64,000 bases of DNA, from contig NZ_BOMV01000026.1 in NCBI RefSeq assembly GCF_016862375.1, positions 1 to 64,000 on the forward strand. The letters run 5' to 3'. Below the pieces are notes generated by a model. That model ran no database searches. It was not told the origin of the DNA and worked only from the letters and a program-made list of their open reading frames with translations. This document shows, in pieces, positions 60,417 to 64,000 of the stretch; position 1 is the stretch's first letter, and each line of letters begins with the position of its first letter. The position numbers and the translations under genes were made by a program. The DNA comes from Paractinoplanes rishiriensis (GTDB lineage: Bacteria > Actinomycetota > Actinomycetes > Mycobacteriales > Micromonosporaceae).

Positions 60417-61081
60417 CTCGGCGGGCCTTCGGCCTGACTGACAGGTCCATTCTTGAATTGCTCCTCGACGAACAGGACCCATTCCCTCTCGTCCTTTGAT
60501 AGCCCGGAAGGATTGCGTAACGCTGCCTGAGCCGTTCCCTGGCCTCGATTGGCGTGGGAAAATAGAACTCCTCTTCGGTGGGCCCTCGCTGCGATCACTT
60601 TCCGCGATATATCGGATAGTTTCTCGATGGCGGAATCGGTGAACAGCAGCACGACTGGCATGGCGAGGTCGTTGTCGTCCTCCGCCGCCAGGCTGCGTGC
60701 CTTCCGATCCTTCCCCACGAGGTTCCTCATGAGTTTCCACGCCGCGTCCAGATGCGCCGGTAAGTTGGGATAAATTGTGAGGTTACTCTTTTCTGCGCGC
60801 GCGGCGTCTGCGGCCAGTAGTGCTCGGTCGAGCAAGCTGGGGTCGTTGGAACGCTTGAAGTCGAAGATGAACCCAGCCGCCTCGGTCAGGCGGGACTGGA
60901 CCCTTTCCGCCGCACCCAACGCAAGGTCGAATTGTTGCTGCTTTTCTATATTTTCCTGATCTATCCTGTGCTGGCTACGCCACGACCAGTAAGTAAACCA
61001 CACCGTCGCGGCAACGCCCGCAATGCTGATAAAGGCGCCCAGGAGCGCCGTGGCTAGATCGAACCTTTGTCCGCTGTCCAT
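60413..61081 (-). CDS. Membrane-anchored hypothetical protein
   Basis: A 222-residue protein with one N-terminal helix (TALLGAFISIAGVAATVWFT, residues 11-30) followed by a charged coiled-coil-like stretch (RSQHRIDQENIEKQQQFD) and an alpha-helical cytoplasmic domain. The family is not recognised. The ribosome site AAAGGAGA at 7-nt spacing supports ATG 61081. It is coupled to the Kelch lipoprotein by ATGA. GC content is lower than the neighbours, which may reflect a foreign origin. Confidence 0.7.
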   Translation of the reverse strand: MDSGQRFDLATALLGAFISIAGVAATVWFTYWSWRSQHRIDQENIEKQQQFDLALGAAERVQSRLTEAAGFIFDFKRSNDPSLLDRALLAADAARAEKSNLTIYPNLPAHLDAAWKLMRNLVGKDRKARSLAAEDDNDLAMPVVLLFTDSAIEKLSDISRKVIAARAHRRGVLFSHANRGQGTAQAALRNPSGLSKDEREWVLFVEEQFKNGPVSQAEGPPR

Positions 61082-61230
61082 TGATTTCTCCTTTCAAGCG
61101 GTCGGTCCCCCTTTCGTATCCGGGCCCGGTCGCTTGAGCAGCCAGATCAGGACAAGGTGCGGTGAGTGCCCGCCCGACCGTCGGCGACGCCGTGGTGGTC
61201 ATCTCCCGCACCACCCAGGACGCCACGTGG

Positions 61231-61881
61231 TCAACGTGCCCGATCTGCACTGGGTCGACCCGGCAAATCCCGCCTGACACTGCGTTCGCCGCCCGGCGGT
61301 ACCTGCCGGGTACGCAGCCACCACCACGTCAGGTTGAACACGGTGATCGTTCCGGTGACGGATGCGGCGATCACGGTGCTGGGGTCGGGCACCGCTGTCG
61401 CCCAGGACAGCCAGACACCCTGGTTCAGTACCGCCAGGGCCAGGAACAGTCCGGACACGCCGACGATGTGCGGGGCACGGAGGAACTGGAGGCTCTGTCC
61501 CGCGTTGGCGACAACGGCGGGGACGATCGCGGCCGACCCGAAGGCGGCCGGCCCGAGGAACTGGTCGACACCGATCAAGGCGCAAGCACCGCCGATGCTA
61601 GGCAGCATCACCAGGAGCAGGTGGCGTTCGCGCTTGCGGGCGAGCAGATGCAGGATCGGCAGGGTGGCGCACAAACTCAGGGCACTGGTCAGAACCTGTG
61701 GCGCTTGTCCGATCCGCAGGCCATGAGCGGTCCAGATTAGGTTGATCACCAGCATGGCCTGCCACGCCGTCATTGACAGGCCGTCGACTCGGCCGGTTCG
61801 CAGCAGCCGGACCGCTTGGGGCAGGCCCAGGATGGTTCCGGTGACGGTGCCGGTCCAGCCCAGCAACTCCACTGCGGTCAC
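61231..61881 (-). CDS. PQ-loop / SWEET-like membrane protein
   Basis: A 216-residue membrane protein with seven hydrophobic helices in two similar halves. The first half has the PQ-loop TVTGTILGLPQAVRLLRTGRV. The second has GQSLQFLRAPHIVGVSG in place of PQ. Proteins of this fold (SemiSWEET/PQ-loop) move sugars or amino acids by facilitated diffusion. The GTG overlaps the GH78 stop as GTGA, so uptake or release of a rhamnosidase-related sugar is a reasonable inference. Confidence 0.75.
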   Translation of the reverse strand: MTAVELLGWTGTVTGTILGLPQAVRLLRTGRVDGLSMTAWQAMLVINLIWTAHGLRIGQAPQVLTSALSLCATLPILHLLARKRERHLLLVMLPSIGGACALIGVDQFLGPAAFGSAAIVPAVVANAGQSLQFLRAPHIVGVSGLFLALAVLNQGVWLSWATAVPDPSTVIAASVTGTITVFNLTWWWLRTRQVPPGGERSVRRDLPGRPSADRAR

Positions 61882-64000
61882 AGGGTGAATTCGCTGTGTC
61901 CGGCGGGTGCGGACACTTCGTTGCCGGTCGGGGCGATGAAGTGCACCGGGACGGGGCTGTCCACGCGGACCTTGCCGTCGTCGACCTCGACCCGTACGAG
62001 TCCGTGCGGGGTCGGGACGGCCCCGGAGAGGCGTTGGAGGGCGCCGGGGCGGGGAGCGATCCGGACCGTGGTGTATCCGGGGGTGCCGGGGGTGACGCCG
62101 AGGACGTACCAGATCAGGTCTTTGGTGGGTGTGGAACTCCAGGCGTGCACCGGTGTGCCCCAGCCCCAGCATTCGCCGAAGGTGTCGAAGCCGTCGTGCA
62201 GGAACTGGCTCCATCGCCGCAGGAGATCGGGGAGGCGGTGGGCCTTTCCGGCGGCGGCGACCGCGTCGTGCACGACGTAGCTGAAGAACGGTTCGGCGAG
62301 CACGATCTCCCGGTCGGGGTCCCAGCCGATGCGGTAGATGCCTTGGGAATGCTCGACGATTTTGGTCATGTCGTAGCCGCCGTCCGCGCCGCCGATCCAG
62401 GACCGGACGACCAGGCGGGACGGGTCGGTGATCACGTCGATGATCCCGGCGTGCCGGTCGGCCGGGGCGAGCCCGGACACGATCGCCACGGCGCCGGCGG
62501 CCTGGGACAGGGCGGGCATCCGCTTGCCGTCGAGGATGTGGTCGACGTAGCTGCCGCGGTCGGGGTCCCAGAAGTCGGCGTAGCCGGTGCGGGCCTGTTC
62601 CCACCGTTCGCGGGCCCAGCCGGCCGATGCGGTGTTGCCCAGCCAGCCGGCCATCTCGGCGTACTCGGCCAGCCCGCGTGCCCACAGGCCGGTGATCAGC
62701 GAGGAGCGGCCGTTGGAGAACACGCTCGACCAGTCGATCAGGTTCCATTCCGGCACGTCGGTGAGTGTGCCGTTTTCGTCGATGTAGGGCTCGTACCAGC
62801 GCAGCACCCGCTCGACTATCGGTAGCAACGCGAGGGTCGCGGCTTTGTCGCCGTCGTGGCGGTACTGGTTCCAGACTGCGTGGATCCAGTGCAGCGCCCA
62901 GTCCGGGATGGTGTAGCCGCCACGGTACTCGATCTCGCCGGCCACGCTCATCGGGAGCATGCCGTCCGGGCGTGGGGAGGCGCCAAGGGTGACGTAGTTG
63001 CGGGCGAGCCGCCAGTCCTCGTTGGTGGTCAGGTGCACCATCTGGTGCACGACCCCGTCGCCGACCCAGGCCCGCTGTTCCCGGGTCGGGCAGTCGGTGA
63101 AGGAGTCGAACGAGTTCAGCTCGGTGGTGCGGATTCCGGCCCGGTAGAGCCGGTCCAGCTCGGGGTCGCTGGACTCGAACGTCGCGCCGCCGGTGAACGG
63201 GTAGTGGTGTTCGCGGACGGCGACCTGGCGGACGGTGACCGTGCCGGAGCCCGCGGGGATCAGCAGGAAGAGCTGCCGCAGGCCGTTGAGGTCGATGGCC
63301 TGGTAGTGGTCGGCCGAACCGCGGGTGATGTAGCTGGCGCTGCTGCGGGGTGCGGAGTCGACCGGGCCGGTGACCGCGTCGTAGTGCGCGGATTCCTGGT
63401 AGAACAGGTCGAGCCGGACGCCGGGCGGGGCGTCGACCTCGAGCTCGACGTGACCCGCGACGATCCGGCCGAAGTCGACCGTGACCAGCGTTGTCTCGTC
63501 CGTCCCGCGGTCGACGGTCAGGGGCAGCTGAGCTGTCCGGGCTGGTCCGGCTTCGCGGAGCTGGCGGACCAGCCGTTCCGCCGGGTGGTCGGGCAGGTCC
63601 GCGACGACCGGTGCCTTCCGTACGGTCAGTGCCGGCGCCGCGATGCGTGGTCCGCCGAGCGTTCCGATGCCGCGGGGCAGCATCGCGCCGTAGGGGTCGA
63701 GCGGTGGCCGGGATTCGCCGAGCGCCCCGTCGTGGCTGGCCTTGAGCACGGTCGCGGTGGGCCACGAGGAGTCGTCGAAGCCGGGCGCCGTCCAGTCCGG
63801 GTCGAGCTCGCGCGCGTCGAGCAGCTCGATCGGAACGCCGTCCAGCGCTGTGCCGGCGTCGAGGGTCCGCCATGCCCGCGACCGCAGTGTCCGCCACCGG
63901 TCGTCGGTGACCAGCCAGTGGTCGCCGAGGTCGGCTTCGAGAACGAGTTGCACGTCGCGGCCCATCAGCCCGCTGGATGCTGCCGGTTGCCAGAAGGAAT
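61878..64000 (-). CDS. GH78 alpha-L-rhamnosidase (N-terminus beyond the window)
   Basis: At least 707 residues of a family 78-type rhamnosidase. The frame stays open to the right edge, and the first methionine in view (63965) lies inside a beta-sandwich domain, so the true start is outside. The (alpha/alpha)6 barrel carries the signature FTDCPTREQRAWVGDG and later WSSVFSNGR, GECWGWGTPVHAWSSTP with the presumed catalytic glutamates. A C-terminal beta-sandwich ends the protein. It removes rhamnose from pectin or glycosides. It is coupled to the PQ-loop protein gene. Confidence 0.9.
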   Translation of the reverse strand, partial: SFWQPAASSGLMGRDVQLVLEADLGDHWLVTDDRWRTLRSRAWRTLDAGTALDGVPIELLDARELDPDWTAPGFDDSSWPTATVLKASHDGALGESRPPLDPYGAMLPRGIGTLGGPRIAAPALTVRKAPVVADLPDHPAERLVRQLREAGPARTAQLPLTVDRGTDETTLVTVDFGRIVAGHVELEVDAPPGVRLDLFYQESAHYDAVTGPVDSAPRSSASYITRGSADHYQAIDLNGLRQLFLLIPAGSGTVTVRQVAVREHHYPFTGGATFESSDPELDRLYRAGIRTTELNSFDSFTDCPTREQRAWVGDGVVHQMVHLTTNEDWRLARNYVTLGASPRPDGMLPMSVAGEIEYRGGYTIPDWALHWIHAVWNQYRHDGDKAATLALLPIVERVLRWYEPYIDENGTLTDVPEWNLIDWSSVFSNGRSSLITGLWARGLAEYAEMAGWLGNTASAGWARERWEQARTGYADFWDPDRGSYVDHILDGKRMPALSQAAGAVAIVSGLAPADRHAGIIDVITDPSRLVVRSWIGGADGGYDMTKIVEHSQGIYRIGWDPDREIVLAEPFFSYVVHDAVAAAGKAHRLPDLLRRWSQFLHDGFDTFGECWGWGTPVHAWSSTPTKDLIWYVLGVTPGTPGYTTVRIAPRPGALQRLSGAVPTPHGLVRVEVDDGKVRVDSPVPVHFIAPTGNEVSAPAGHSEFTL

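Noticed and set aside
1..64000. CRISPR arrays, insertion sequences, tRNA or rRNA genes, prophage
   Set aside because: No regularly spaced repeat series, transposase motifs, tRNA-like T-arm sequences or phage structural genes were recognised by reading.

Overview
The window is high-GC DNA with the codon bias, GTG/TTG starts, 4-bp gene overlaps and GC-only hairpin terminators of a filamentous actinobacterium. Secreted RICIN-tailed plant-polysaccharide enzymes, an actinobacterial Sap/GAP membrane protein and a large saccharide-type cluster suggest a Micromonosporaceae member, perhaps an Actinoplanes relative. The genus is inference. I saw no tRNA, rRNA, CRISPR array, prophage or insertion sequence.

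Left part (1-16415) is mostly ordinary chromosome. It holds a double-HTH regulator, an Rsm22-type methyltransferase, a GH43 beta-xylosidase overlapping its LacI-type regulator, a decayed DUF998 remnant, DUF402 and GNAT proteins, a secreted PL1 pectate lyase, a universal stress protein divergent from an APC permease, a NarL-type two-component pair, a GAP-family membrane protein, and a tightly overlapping operon (aldo/keto reductase, kinase-like protein, cyclase, thiamine-diphosphate enzyme).

Centre (about 17174-44905) is the most notable region: a saccharide biosynthetic cluster built on bacterial heptose chemistry. One gene fuses GmhA isomerase, HldE kinase and HldE nucleotidyltransferase. 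A separate GmhB phosphatase completes the route from sedoheptulose 7-phosphate to an NDP-heptose. Around them lie a GDP-mannose-4,6-dehydratase-type enzyme, a DegT aminotransferase, an N-formyltransferase, a GMC oxidoreductase, a PhyH-type oxygenase, a methyltransferase, a SPASM radical SAM enzyme, a Gfo/Idh/MocA oxidoreductase, creatininase-family and SHMT-like enzymes, a LOG-like and a TIM-barrel protein, a GT9 and an exostosin-like glycosyltransferase, a GNAT acyltransferase, an apparently metal-ligand-less PIG-L homologue and a possible 54-residue peptide gene. At the right edge a GH3 hydrolase forms an operon with two ABC half-exporters. There is no PKS, NRPS or deoxy-inosose synthase. 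The product is unknown; a heptose-derived, N-formylated aminosugar compound is my best inference.

Right part A (45384-54342) is a pectin and hemicellulose island: GH5 with a ricin-type lectin, GH28 polygalacturonase, GH51 arabinofuranosidase coupled to a PLP decarboxylase, RICIN-pectinesterase and RICIN-pectate lyase. It has repeated promoter elements and strong hairpin terminators.

Right part B (54449-64000) holds a small hydrophobic protein followed by a 1485-residue helical-repeat CHAT protease with an intact His-Cys dyad, a plausible conflict-system pair. It also holds a Kelch lipoprotein coupled to a membrane-anchored protein, a PQ-loop membrane protein, and a GH78 alpha-rhamnosidase cut by the window edge.
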